Source: Sva-07 sp963741755 (GTDB taxonomy: Bacteria; Actinomycetota; Acidimicrobiia; Acidimicrobiales; Ilumatobacteraceae). From it: 64,000 nt of DNA. Location of the stretch: assembly GCA_963741755.1 (NCBI GenBank), contig CAVUJG010000019.1:1-64000 (forward strand). Reading direction: 5' to 3'. Positions 44,600 to 52,355 of this stretch are shown piece after piece. Position 1 is the first letter of the stretch. Each line of letters opens with the position of its first letter. Both the position numbers and the translations under genes were made by a program. The notes beneath the pieces were generated by a model, which was not told the origin of the DNA, ran no database searches, and saw only the letters and a list, made by a program, of their open reading frames with translations.

Positions 44600-45799
44600 T
44601 CACCCTGCCCGTTCGGTGTAGCCGAGCCGGAACGACTGGACGGCGCGAGCGAAGATGTTCGCCTCGACGACGGGCTCGTCGACCACCCGCAGGTCGGTGA
44701 CGCGGGCGCTGAGCTGGCCGAACACCGCTGCCAGCGACGCTCGGGCGACGTGCGTGCCGATGCACAGATGGGTGCCGAAGCCGAACGCCACGTGCGGGTT
44801 CGGGTCGCGCCGGATGTCGAAGCTGAACGGATCGGCGAACACCGCCTCGTCACGGTTGGCAGACGGGTACAGCAGGATGATCCGGTCGCCGCGCTGCACC
44901 GGTTGATCCCCGATGCGATCGTCGCTCGCGGCGCGGCGGAAGAAGTTGTTGAGCGGGGTGACCCAGCGCAGCACTTCCTCGACGGCACCGGGCACGAGAT
45001 CGGGATCCGAACCGATCGCCTCCCACTGCTCGGGATGCTGCGCAAAGGCATGCAGGCCGTGGCTGATCGCCGTGCGGGTGGTCTCGGCACCGCCGGCAAT
45101 GAACAGGCCGACTTCGTGCACGATGGTCGCTGGCGGGAGTGGCTGCCCGTCGATCGTCGAGTGGAGCCACACGCTGATGAGATCGTCGCCGGGCTCCGCC
45201 AGCTTCTTCGGCGCGATCTCGCCGAGCACCCCGACGAACTCCATGTTCGCGGCGAAGAAGTCGCGGAACACCTCACCGTCTCGGTCGCGCATGTCGGTGC
45301 GCATCAGGCGCTCTGACCACGACTTGATCTGCGGCCACATCTCCTCCGGGAACCCGAGGATCCGAGCGGTGAACCGAGCCGGCAACTGGCCGGCGAGCGC
45401 CTCGATCACGTCCATCTCATCGCCGGCGGCAAGTGCGTCGTCGATCAGTTCGGTGACCAGTGCAGCGATCTCGGCCTGGCGTTGGGCGACCGACTTCCCG
45501 GTGAGCTTCGGCTGCACGAGCATGCGCTGCTGGCGATGGCGAGGGTCGTCCTGGGCGATCATGTTGATCTCCTCGGGCGACCACAGCGCCCGGTAGCCCT
45601 GGCCCGACAGGAACACCGTCGAGCGACGCTCGACGTCCATCAGGTCGGCGTGACGGGTGACCGCCCACAGCCCGTTGCGGTCGTCGTGATACACGGGCTC
45701 GTTGGCCCGCATCCACGCCCACACGTCGTGCGGGTTTCGCTGGTAGAGCGCCGGATCCAGCAGGTCGACGATGAGACGATCGGACTCGACAGCGGTCAT
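44600..45799 (-). CDS. Cytochrome P450 (CYP125/CYP142-like bacterial class I)
   Basis: 399 residues. I-helix oxygen-activation motif GLFIAGGAETTRTAIS near residue 240, ExxR (EEVLRWVTP) near residue 280, and heme loop FGFGTHLCIGTHVARASL with the axial cysteine near residue 348. The segment AFGFGTHLCIG and the overall layout resemble actinobacterial sterol/alkane hydroxylase P450s, but the subfamily is uncertain. It would need a ferredoxin partner, which is not in the window. Located in a same-strand row with nitroreductase, enoyl-CoA hydratase and acyl-CoA dehydrogenase-type genes. Confidence 0.9.
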   Translation of the reverse strand: MTAVESDRLIVDLLDPALYQRNPHDVWAWMRANEPVYHDDRNGLWAVTRHADLMDVERRSTVFLSGQGYRALWSPEEINMIAQDDPRHRQQRMLVQPKLTGKSVAQRQAEIAALVTELIDDALAAGDEMDVIEALAGQLPARFTARILGFPEEMWPQIKSWSERLMRTDMRDRDGEVFRDFFAANMEFVGVLGEIAPKKLAEPGDDLISVWLHSTIDGQPLPPATIVHEVGLFIAGGAETTRTAISHGLHAFAQHPEQWEAIGSDPDLVPGAVEEVLRWVTPLNNFFRRAASDDRIGDQPVQRGDRIILLYPSANRDEAVFADPFSFDIRRDPNPHVAFGFGTHLCIGTHVARASLAAVFGQLSARVTDLRVVDEPVVEANIFARAVQSFRLGYTERAG

Positions 45800-45820
45800 G
45801 GCCCATCGTCGCAGATCGGC

Positions 45821-45889
45821 ACCCTGGTTCCCCGAGCCCGGGCCTCCGGGAACCAGGGTGGTTCCCGGAGACCTGGGTCCGGGGGACCA
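45821..45889. repeat. Two GGTTCCC-type palindromic repeats
   Basis: The first (45821-45859) has a perfect 12-bp outer stem ACCCTGGTTCCC/GGGAACCAGGGT plus inner GAG/CTC; the second (45860-45889) is a degenerate GTTCCCGGAGACC/GGTCCGGGGGAC version. Same family as 35273-35339, again as a doublet. They lie between the nitroreductase stop and the P450 start on the same strand, so would affect read-through. Confidence 0.8.
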
Positions 45890-45896
45890 CGATCGG

Positions 45897-46599
45897 TCAG
45901 CGGCGGCGGTTGCCGAAGGTGTTCCAGTGGGTGACGGCGCTGGCGGGTTTGCGCGGCGCGACGCCGAACTTGCCGGCGGGACGGCCCATCGGGATGCACG
46001 CCGCGATCTCGTAGCGGGGCGCTGCCGTCGTCGTTGGCCGCCACGCCGAGCACCTCGAGGGTCTCGGTGGCGTGGATCCGGATCACCGTGGTGAGCGACG
46101 TGCCGATGCCGAGCGCCCGCGCGGCCACGCAGAAGTTCTGAACCGCCGGGTACACGCTCGCGTCGAGGCGGCCGATGTCCATGGGGCCCTCGTCGTCCGA
46201 CGGCGTCCACGGGATGATCGGCTGCAGGAAGAACACGATCGCCGGTGCCTCCTGAACGTGGTCGGCCAGGTGCCTGCTCGCCACGCGTGTCTTTCGCCAC
46301 GACTCGGCCTGGGCCTCGTCACGAAAGGCCGATGCGTCGGGCAGCGACTTCTCGTAGCGGTCGAACGACGACCGGTAGAGCTGGGCGATTTCGGCCTTCG
46401 TGTCCGAATCGGTCACCACGACGTACTGCTGCGGCTGCACGTTGCCGCCGCTCGGCGCCTGCTGCGCCGCCCGCAGACAGATCGCGATCTCCTCGTCGCT
46501 CACGGGCTCGTCGGTGAACCGACGGATTGCCCGAGTGGTCATCAGCGCCTCGATCGCATCGATCGTCGGCAGGTTCGCATCAGTGGCGTCGTCGGTCAT
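45897..46599 (-). CDS. Nitroreductase-family flavoprotein, with apparent +1 frameshift
   Basis: About 233 residues after correction. N-terminal FMN-binding segment MTTRAIRRFTDEPVSDEEI, CLRAAQQAPSGGNVQPQQY, then PAVQNFCVAARALGIGTSL. At the GGGG run 46016-46019 (+ strand) one extra base disrupts the frame. The restored C-terminus reads RYEIAACIPMGRPAGKFG and VTHWNTFGNRRR, with the usual nitroreductase P-M/I-G-xPxGxxG segment. The start overlaps the stop of the upstream enoyl-CoA hydratase (ATGA). Confidence 0.85.
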
Positions 46600-47381
46600 C
46601 GTCCCTCGAATCTCGGTGTTCGTTTGTCGACGAAGGCGCTGACCGCCTCGGCGTGATCGGCGGAATGGAAGCAGCTCATCTCGAGTGCCATCGACACATC
46701 GAAGCTCGTCAGCAATGCCTGCTTGATCTGCGCGTTCACGGCGATCTTCGTGCCCTGGACCGCCAGCGGCGGCTGAGCTGCGAGCCGCTGCGCCCACCTC
46801 TGTGCGGCCCCCGCCACCTCATCGGCCGGACACACCTCGGCCGCGACTCCCATCGCCAGGGCAACGTCGGCGGTGAGCGGCTCGCCGAGCATGAGGTGAC
46901 GTTTTGCGGCAAGAGGCCCGAGCAGCAGCGGCCAGATCGCGGCGCCGCCATCTCCGGCGACGAGGCCGACCTGGACGTGCGGGTCGATGATCGCTGCGGT
47001 GTCAGCCATCACGATCACGTCGCACAGGAGTGCCACCGACGCGCCGAGTCCGACCGCCGGACCGTTGAGCGCACACACGATCGGCACCTCCACGTCGAGC
47101 AGGTTCCAGATCAGCTGCTTGCCCTCGCGGCGCAGCGCGTGCAACCGGTCGGGGTGTCGCAACTCGGGGAACCACGACATGTCGCCGCCGGCGGAGAACG
47201 CCCGCCCCGACCCGGTGAGCACGATCGCACGGGCGTCGCGCTCGGCGGCGAGCTGCCGGAAGAGCCCCCACAGGTCGTGGTGGAGTCGCTCGTCGACGGC
47301 ATTCATCGCGGACTCGGGATGATCGATCGTCACGATCAGCAGGTCGCCGTCGCGTTCGGTGCGGATCGTCTCCATCAGCAC
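46596..47381 (-). CDS. Enoyl-CoA hydratase/isomerase (crotonase family)
   Basis: 261 residues. Crotonase motifs are VTIDHPESAMNAVDERLHHD, oxyanion-hole FSAGGDMSWFPEL near residue 62, and NGPAVGLGASVALLCDVIVMAD near residue 105. The usual catalytic Glu positions are not both evident (VQVGLVAGDGG), so hydratase versus isomerase is unclear. GTG 47381 or ATG 47375 may be the start. It overlaps the nitroreductase start and lies 6 bp after the acyl-CoA dehydrogenase-like gene, forming a tight operon. Confidence 0.9.
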   Translation of the reverse strand: MLMETIRTERDGDLLIVTIDHPESAMNAVDERLHHDLWGLFRQLAAERDARAIVLTGSGRAFSAGGDMSWFPELRHPDRLHALRREGKQLIWNLLDVEVPIVCALNGPAVGLGASVALLCDVIVMADTAAIIDPHVQVGLVAGDGGAAIWPLLLGPLAAKRHLMLGEPLTADVALAMGVAAEVCPADEVAGAAQRWAQRLAAQPPLAVQGTKIAVNAQIKQALLTSFDVSMALEMSCFHSADHAEAVSAFVDKRTPRFEGR

Positions 47382-47387
47382 ATCCGG

Positions 47388-48515
47388 TCAGAACATCGAG
47401 GTGTCGACGTCGAGGCCGAGCAGCAGCTTGCCGATCGTCTCGTTGAGCTTCGGGGCGGTCTGGATGTGCTGGGTGACGATGTGCGCATCGCGCAGGCACC
47501 GCCCGAGCACGCTCGTGTCGTACACCGCAGTGCCGCCCGCGAGCGTGAACATCGCATCGGCCACCTCGGCGCCGACGCTCGCCACGTGGGTGGCCGCGAG
47601 GCGGATCCCGGTGCGGGCCTCGACGGTGACCTCGTCGCCGGCGACTGCGACGTCCCATGCCGACTGCAGTTCGTCGAGCAGGAACGCTCGGGCAGCGCGC
47701 AGCTTGCCCTCGGCTCGAGCCAGCTCCACCTGGGTGAACCCGCTCTGTGCCAGTGTCTTCGACGAGTACTGCGGCTTCTTGCCCTGCGCGAGATCGACGA
47801 GCTCGTCGATCGCCCGACGGGCCACGCCGAGCCCCACAGCGGACACCCCTGCGGCGAGCAGCGTGAAATTCGGGAACTGTGACAACGGCGTTCGCACCAC
47901 CGGACGGGTCACTCCCGGCTGGACGGTCCGACTGGCCGGCACGAACACGCGGTCAACCGAATAGTCGAGCGACCCGGATCCACGCATTCCGGTCGTGTGC
48001 CACGTGTCGTGGAAGGTGACCGATGACTGGGGAAACCAGCAGAGCCGGAACGTGCCGTCGTCGCAGAGCGCGCCGCCGAGCACCCACTGGCAGTGCTGCG
48101 TACCGCTTCCCCATGCCCAACGCCCCGACACAAAGAACCCCTCGATGCCATCGACCGTGACCGCCTCGCCCTTGCCGTTGGGTGCGAACACGCCACCGGT
48201 GATCGAGTTGCGGTCGCCGTAGATCTCCTCCGCCGCCTCAGCGGGGAGCAACGAGGCCATCGACGACGTGGTCGAGGCGATCATCGTGCACCACCCGGCT
48301 GCGCCATCGCTCCGTGCGACCGTCTCGATCGCCGTGACGAGCGTCATCGGGTCGACCTCTGGGCCACCGTACGCATCGGGGACGCACAGCCGGAACAGTT
48401 GCGCGTCGCGCAACGCCTTGACCGATGCGAGCGGAAGGCGTCGAATCCGCTCGCCGTCATCGGCGTTCGCTTCGATCAACTCGGCGAGGTCGCGTGCAGC
48501 GTCGACGACGGGCAC
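47388..48515 (-). CDS. Acyl-CoA dehydrogenase-fold flavin-dependent monooxygenase (HsaA/HpaB-like)
   Basis: 375 residues with acyl-CoA dehydrogenase fold, closest in style to two-component flavin monooxygenases or sulfur/aromatic hydroxylases such as HsaA: RLPLASVKALRDAQLFRLCV, DPMTLVTAIETVARSDGAAGWC, SGRWAWGSGTQHCQWVLGGA, and a C-terminal GGTAVYDTSVLGRCLRDAHIV. The catalytic Glu of true acyl-CoA dehydrogenases is not apparent. A flavin reductase partner is not obvious next to it, although the PPOX or nitroreductase proteins of the row could serve. GTG start at 48515. Confidence 0.82.
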   Translation of the reverse strand: MPVVDAARDLAELIEANADDGERIRRLPLASVKALRDAQLFRLCVPDAYGGPEVDPMTLVTAIETVARSDGAAGWCTMIASTTSSMASLLPAEAAEEIYGDRNSITGGVFAPNGKGEAVTVDGIEGFFVSGRWAWGSGTQHCQWVLGGALCDDGTFRLCWFPQSSVTFHDTWHTTGMRGSGSLDYSVDRVFVPASRTVQPGVTRPVVRTPLSQFPNFTLLAAGVSAVGLGVARRAIDELVDLAQGKKPQYSSKTLAQSGFTQVELARAEGKLRAARAFLLDELQSAWDVAVAGDEVTVEARTGIRLAATHVASVGAEVADAMFTLAGGTAVYDTSVLGRCLRDAHIVTQHIQTAPKLNETIGKLLLGLDVDTSMF

Positions 48516-48519
48516 GATG

Positions 48520-49082
48520 TCATGAGTGCGACTGTAGGTCGACCCCGCAATCCCAGAGGTGGTGGACCGGATCGTGGATCATGTAGCGGGCGAACGATTC
48601 GACGGTGAACGATGCCCCGTCCGAGCGCCGTCCGGGCCGTGACCAGTGCGCTCCGTCGACCCCATCGAATGCAATCGCCAGCGCCTCGGCTCCCTCCTGC
48701 AACTCGACCGCGACCGTCGCAGGATCCTGGAGGTCGTACCTCGCTGTGACGGCGGTCTCGTCCTGATCCCAGTTCGGATACAGCGGGTCGTCGGTGTCGA
48801 GCATCATCGAGAGCCGCTCGAGATACAGCGCAAAGACGTCTCAACTCCCCCGTCTCGAACGTGCGCCCCGTATTCGAGTGTCGACCAGCGACTGGGGATC
48901 GAGCGGCTCCGTACCACTGCCTCGTCGCCACCGAGCACGGCAACCCACGACGCGGCAGTTGCGCGGATCAGGTCGCCGACGGCGCTGACATCGAGCGATC
49001 CGGCATCGAAGCCACACTCGGGACACGGGCGATCGAGCACCCAGGTCCAGTCCTTGTCGTCGGGCACGATCTGATCGGTCAT
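48520..49082 (-). pseudogene. DinB-family protein disrupted by a 14-bp insertion
   Basis: The N-terminal part MTDQIVPDDKDWTWVLDRPC, PECGFDAGSLDVSAVGDLI and TLEYGAHVRD is in one frame. The C-terminal part VFALYLERLSMMLDTDDPLY, PNWDQDETAVTARYD and SFARYMIHDPVHHLWDCG is in another. Both match one DinB/mycothiol-transferase-like family in which HVRD is followed directly by V-F. Between them are 14 extra bases (48838-48851) flanked by a direct GTCTC repeat; removing them restores one frame of about 182 residues. This is either a real duplication-type mutation or an assembly artefact. The DinB helical fold often binds metal via three His residues. Confidence 0.75.
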
Positions 49083-49164
49083 CGCTGCTCTCTCATGGTC
49101 GGATTCTGACCCGTCGCGCAAGGTCCGCGTGCACGGGTTGCCGCCAGGGTCTACGGTCGACGGT

Positions 49165-49968
49165 ATGGAGTTCGGCTTCGTGGTCCCCTGGGGCGACGCC
49201 GAGGATGTCGGCGATCTCGCCGCCGCGGCCGAGGACGCGGGCTGGGGCGGGCTGTTCGTCTGGGAGCCGGTGTGGGGCGTCGACGCGTGGGTCTCGCTCG
49301 GCCTCGCCGCGGTGCGCACCACGAAGATCCGAATCGGCACCCTGCTCACACCCCCGTCGCGGCGTCGACCGTGGGAGCTCGCCAGCCAGGTCGCGACGGT
49401 CGATCGGATCTCCAGCGGACGCGTGACATTGTCGGTCGGCCTCGGAGCGGTCAACTCCGGCTTCGACACCTTCGGCGAGGAGTGCGACCGTCGCGTTCGC
49501 GCCGAACTGATGGACGAGACGCTCGACATCATCTGTGGGCTGTGGGGCGGTCAGCCGTTCGCGTACGAGGGCACCCACTACACGGTTGCAGCGACCGAGT
49601 TCCCCACGATCGGCCACACGGTGCAGCAGCCGCGGGTTCCGATCTGGTGCGTCGGGGCGCTCGGACGCCCGGCGTCGATGGCCCGAGCGATGCGCTGGGA
49701 CGGCGTGATCCCGCAGGTGCTCGATGGCGAGGGCGGTGCCCGCCAACCCCACCTCGACGAGGTTGCCCAACTGCGGGCGCAACTCGACGCCGACCGACCG
49801 GCGGACCACGTCGACATCATCGTCGAAGGCACGATGTCCGAGCACTCCCCCGCCGCATACGCCGACGCCGGCGCAACGTGGTGGATCGAGTCGATGTGGG
49901 ACGCGATGGCCGAGCACTCGCCGGTGACCGCCGCCTACGACAGGCTCCGTCAGGGCCCACCCACCTGA
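49165..49968 (+). CDS. LLM-class F420/flavin-dependent oxidoreductase
   Basis: 267 residues. Starts MEFGFVVPWGDAEDVGDLAA; family segments WGGLFVWEPVWGVDAWVSLG, TTKIRIGTLLTPPSRRRPWE, GRVTLSVGLGAVNSGFDTFG and VPIWCVGALGRPASMARAMR. ATG 49165 is selected over an in-frame upstream ATG because it begins the first beta-strand and lies 7 nt after TACGGT. It is shorter than the LLM protein at 35342 and of a different subgroup. Followed 25 bp later by a CoA ligase on the same strand. Confidence 0.87.
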   Translation: MEFGFVVPWGDAEDVGDLAAAAEDAGWGGLFVWEPVWGVDAWVSLGLAAVRTTKIRIGTLLTPPSRRRPWELASQVATVDRISSGRVTLSVGLGAVNSGFDTFGEECDRRVRAELMDETLDIICGLWGGQPFAYEGTHYTVAATEFPTIGHTVQQPRVPIWCVGALGRPASMARAMRWDGVIPQVLDGEGGARQPHLDEVAQLRAQLDADRPADHVDIIVEGTMSEHSPAAYADAGATWWIESMWDAMAEHSPVTAAYDRLRQGPPT

Positions 49969-49993
49969 TGCCCGACCCGCTACGTTCGTCGGC

Positions 49994-51628
49994 GTGACCA
50001 TGACTGATGGCGGGACCGACGCCGGCTGGAACTTCGCTGACCTGTGGGAGACGGTGACCGAACAGATCCCCGACGCGCTCGCTCAACAACAGGGCGACCG
50101 CGCTCACACGTGGGCCGAGTTCAACCGGCGCGCCAACGGCGTCGCGGCAGCACTGTTGGGCCCCGAATCGGCCGAGCAGGACAAGGTCGCCCAGTACCTC
50201 TACAACGGACCCGAGTACCTCGAATCGGTCTTTGCCGCATTCAAGGCCGGGTTCGCCGTCGTCAACACCAACTACCGCTATGCCGCCGACGAGCTCGTGT
50301 ACCTCTGGGACAACGCCGACGCGACCGCCGTTGTCTTCCACGGCACGTTCACCGAGCAGTGCAACGCCATTCGCGATCGCGTCCCCAAGGTCCAGACCTG
50401 GCTGTGGGTCGACGACGCCAGTGGCCCGTGCCCCGACTGGGCGACGCCGTACGAAACCGCCGCGGCCGCCGGCACCGACGAGAACGTCAGCGGTCCGTGG
50501 GGACGCAGCGGCGACCACCTCCTGCTGCTGTACACCGGCGGCACCACCGGCATGCCCAAGGGTGTGATGTGGCGCCAGGACGACCTGTTCGGCGTGCTCG
50601 ACGCCAACAACAAGAAGCGCATGCCGCCCGAGCAGGACCTCGACGCCGTCGCCGAACGGATCGTGAAGGCCGGGCCACGCAACATGCCGGCGGCGCCGTT
50701 GATGCACGGAACGGGGTTGTTCAACGCGCTCAGCAATCTGATGGTCGGCGGCTCGATCACCACCATGGAGGGCCGACACTTCAGCGCCGACGAGTTCCTC
50801 GACACCGTGCAGCGTTACGGCATCAACTCGACGTCGATCGTCGGCGACGCATTCGCCAAGCCGATCCTGCGGGCACTCGACGCCGAACCGGACCGCTGGG
50901 ACATCTCGACGCTGCGCGTGATCGTGTCGTCCGGAGTGATGTGGTCGAAGGAGACCAAGGAGGGTCTGCTGCGCCACAATCCTCGACTGATCATGGTCGA
51001 CTCGCTGGGATCGAGCGAGGCGATCGGCATGGCGAGCAACACCACCACCGCCGAGTCGAGCGGTGAGACCGCCAAGTTCGAACTCGGCCCGACCACCCGG
51101 GTGATCACCGACGAGGGCCGCGACGTCGTGCCGGGCTCCGGCGAGCTCGGCCGGGTCGCCCTCCCGGGGAGGACGCCGATCGGCTACTACAAGGACGAAG
51201 CCAAGTCGGCCCAGACGTTCGTGGTGATCGACGGCGAGCGCTACTCGATCCCCGGTGACTACGCCACCATCGACGCCGACGGCACGGTCACGCTGCTCGG
51301 ACGCGGCAGCCAGTGCATCAACACCGGCGGCGAGAAGGTGTACCCCGAAGAGGTCGAGGAATGCCTGAAGCTCCACCCGGCCGTGGCCGACGTCGCCGTG
51401 GTCGGCGTGCCCGACGAGAAGTGGGGTGAGGCGATCACCGCGCTCGTCGAACCACATGCCGGTGACGTCGTGGATGCGTCGGAGTTGATCGCCCACGTCA
51501 AGTCCCGACTCGCCGCGTACAAGGCACCCAAGCGGGTGATCGCCGTCACCTCGATCGGTCGAGCGGCAAACGGAAAACTCGACTACAAGAAGTTGCGGTC
51601 CGACGCCATCGATGCGCCATCTGTCTAA
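49994..51628 (+). CDS. Acyl-CoA synthetase (FadD19/FadD17-like)
   Basis: 544 residues. P-loop LLYTGGTTGMPKGVMWRQDD near residue 175 (TGGTTGMPKG with the MWRQ-D continuation typical of the sterol-side-chain/very-long-chain FadD19 group), SLGSSEAIGMASNTTT, GDYATIDADGTVTLLGRGSQ, and catalytic lysine in AANGKLDYKKL. This subgroup activates long- or branched-chain acids such as cholesterol side-chain intermediates; the precise substrate is inference. GTG 49994 follows TACGTT by 7 nt; ATG 50000 is the alternative. Confidence 0.9.
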   Translation: MTMTDGGTDAGWNFADLWETVTEQIPDALAQQQGDRAHTWAEFNRRANGVAAALLGPESAEQDKVAQYLYNGPEYLESVFAAFKAGFAVVNTNYRYAADELVYLWDNADATAVVFHGTFTEQCNAIRDRVPKVQTWLWVDDASGPCPDWATPYETAAAAGTDENVSGPWGRSGDHLLLLYTGGTTGMPKGVMWRQDDLFGVLDANNKKRMPPEQDLDAVAERIVKAGPRNMPAAPLMHGTGLFNALSNLMVGGSITTMEGRHFSADEFLDTVQRYGINSTSIVGDAFAKPILRALDAEPDRWDISTLRVIVSSGVMWSKETKEGLLRHNPRLIMVDSLGSSEAIGMASNTTTAESSGETAKFELGPTTRVITDEGRDVVPGSGELGRVALPGRTPIGYYKDEAKSAQTFVVIDGERYSIPGDYATIDADGTVTLLGRGSQCINTGGEKVYPEEVEECLKLHPAVADVAVVGVPDEKWGEAITALVEPHAGDVVDASELIAHVKSRLAAYKAPKRVIAVTSIGRAANGKLDYKKLRSDAIDAPSV

Positions 51629-52355
51629 CCTGGATGTGGTGACGGGGACCACGACAGCGGCGGACTTCGACTGGACCCGCCATGGGGGCGTCCTGTTCGA
51701 CCTCGACGGCGTGATCACGCCCACGGCCGAGATCCACGAGCATGCGTGGGGCGAACTGTTCGCCGCATTCGAGTACACACAGGCCGACTATCTCCGCTAC
51801 ATCGATGGCAAGCCGCGGTACGACGGCGTCCGTTCGTTCCTCGCCTCCCGCGACGTCACCCTGCCCGACGGCGATCCGAACGATGCCCCGGGCGCCGACA
51901 CGGTGTGCGCGATGGGCAACCGCAAGAACGAACTGTTCAACACGATTCTCCAGCGTGACGGCATCGCGCCGTACCCAGGATCGCTCGCCACGATCGACCT
52001 GCTCGACGATGCGGGCATCCCGTCGGCGATCGTGTCATCGTCGAAGAATGCGCGCAGCGTGCTCGACGCGGCCGGACTCGGCGAGCGGTTCGACGTGGTC
52101 GTCGACGGTGCCGTCGCGGCGGCCGAGCACATCGCCGGCAAACCGGCGCCCGACATGTACCTCATCGCCGCGCAGCGAATCGGGGTCGCGCCTGACCACG
52201 CCGTCGTCGTCGAAGACGCGGTCTCCGGCGTGACCGCCGGCGCTGCCGGTGAGTTCGCCGTGGTGATCGGTGTCGACCGTGGCGCCGGTGCCGCCACCCT
52301 GCTCGAACACGGCGCCACGTTCGTCGTCGACGACCTGGCGGAGCTCCTCCGATGA
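51612..52355 (+). CDS. HAD-family beta-phosphoglucomutase
   Basis: Interconverts beta-glucose 1-phosphate and glucose 6-phosphate. 247 residues from ATG 51612, which overlaps the preceding CoA-ligase end by 17 bp; GTG codons shortly downstream (about 51636-51639) would avoid this. HAD motif 1 GGVLFDLDGVITPTAEIHEH (nucleophile Asp and acid/base Asp), motif 2 IPSAIVSSSKNA, lysine AGKPAPDMYL and motif 4 VVVEDAVSGVTAG. The next gene (ATGA overlap) is a GH65 phosphorylase that would release beta-glucose 1-phosphate, so the pair acts in sequence. Confidence 0.9.
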   Translation: MRHLSNLDVVTGTTTAADFDWTRHGGVLFDLDGVITPTAEIHEHAWGELFAAFEYTQADYLRYIDGKPRYDGVRSFLASRDVTLPDGDPNDAPGADTVCAMGNRKNELFNTILQRDGIAPYPGSLATIDLLDDAGIPSAIVSSSKNARSVLDAAGLGERFDVVVDGAVAAAEHIAGKPAPDMYLIAAQRIGVAPDHAVVVEDAVSGVTAGAAGEFAVVIGVDRGAGAATLLEHGATFVVDDLAELLR

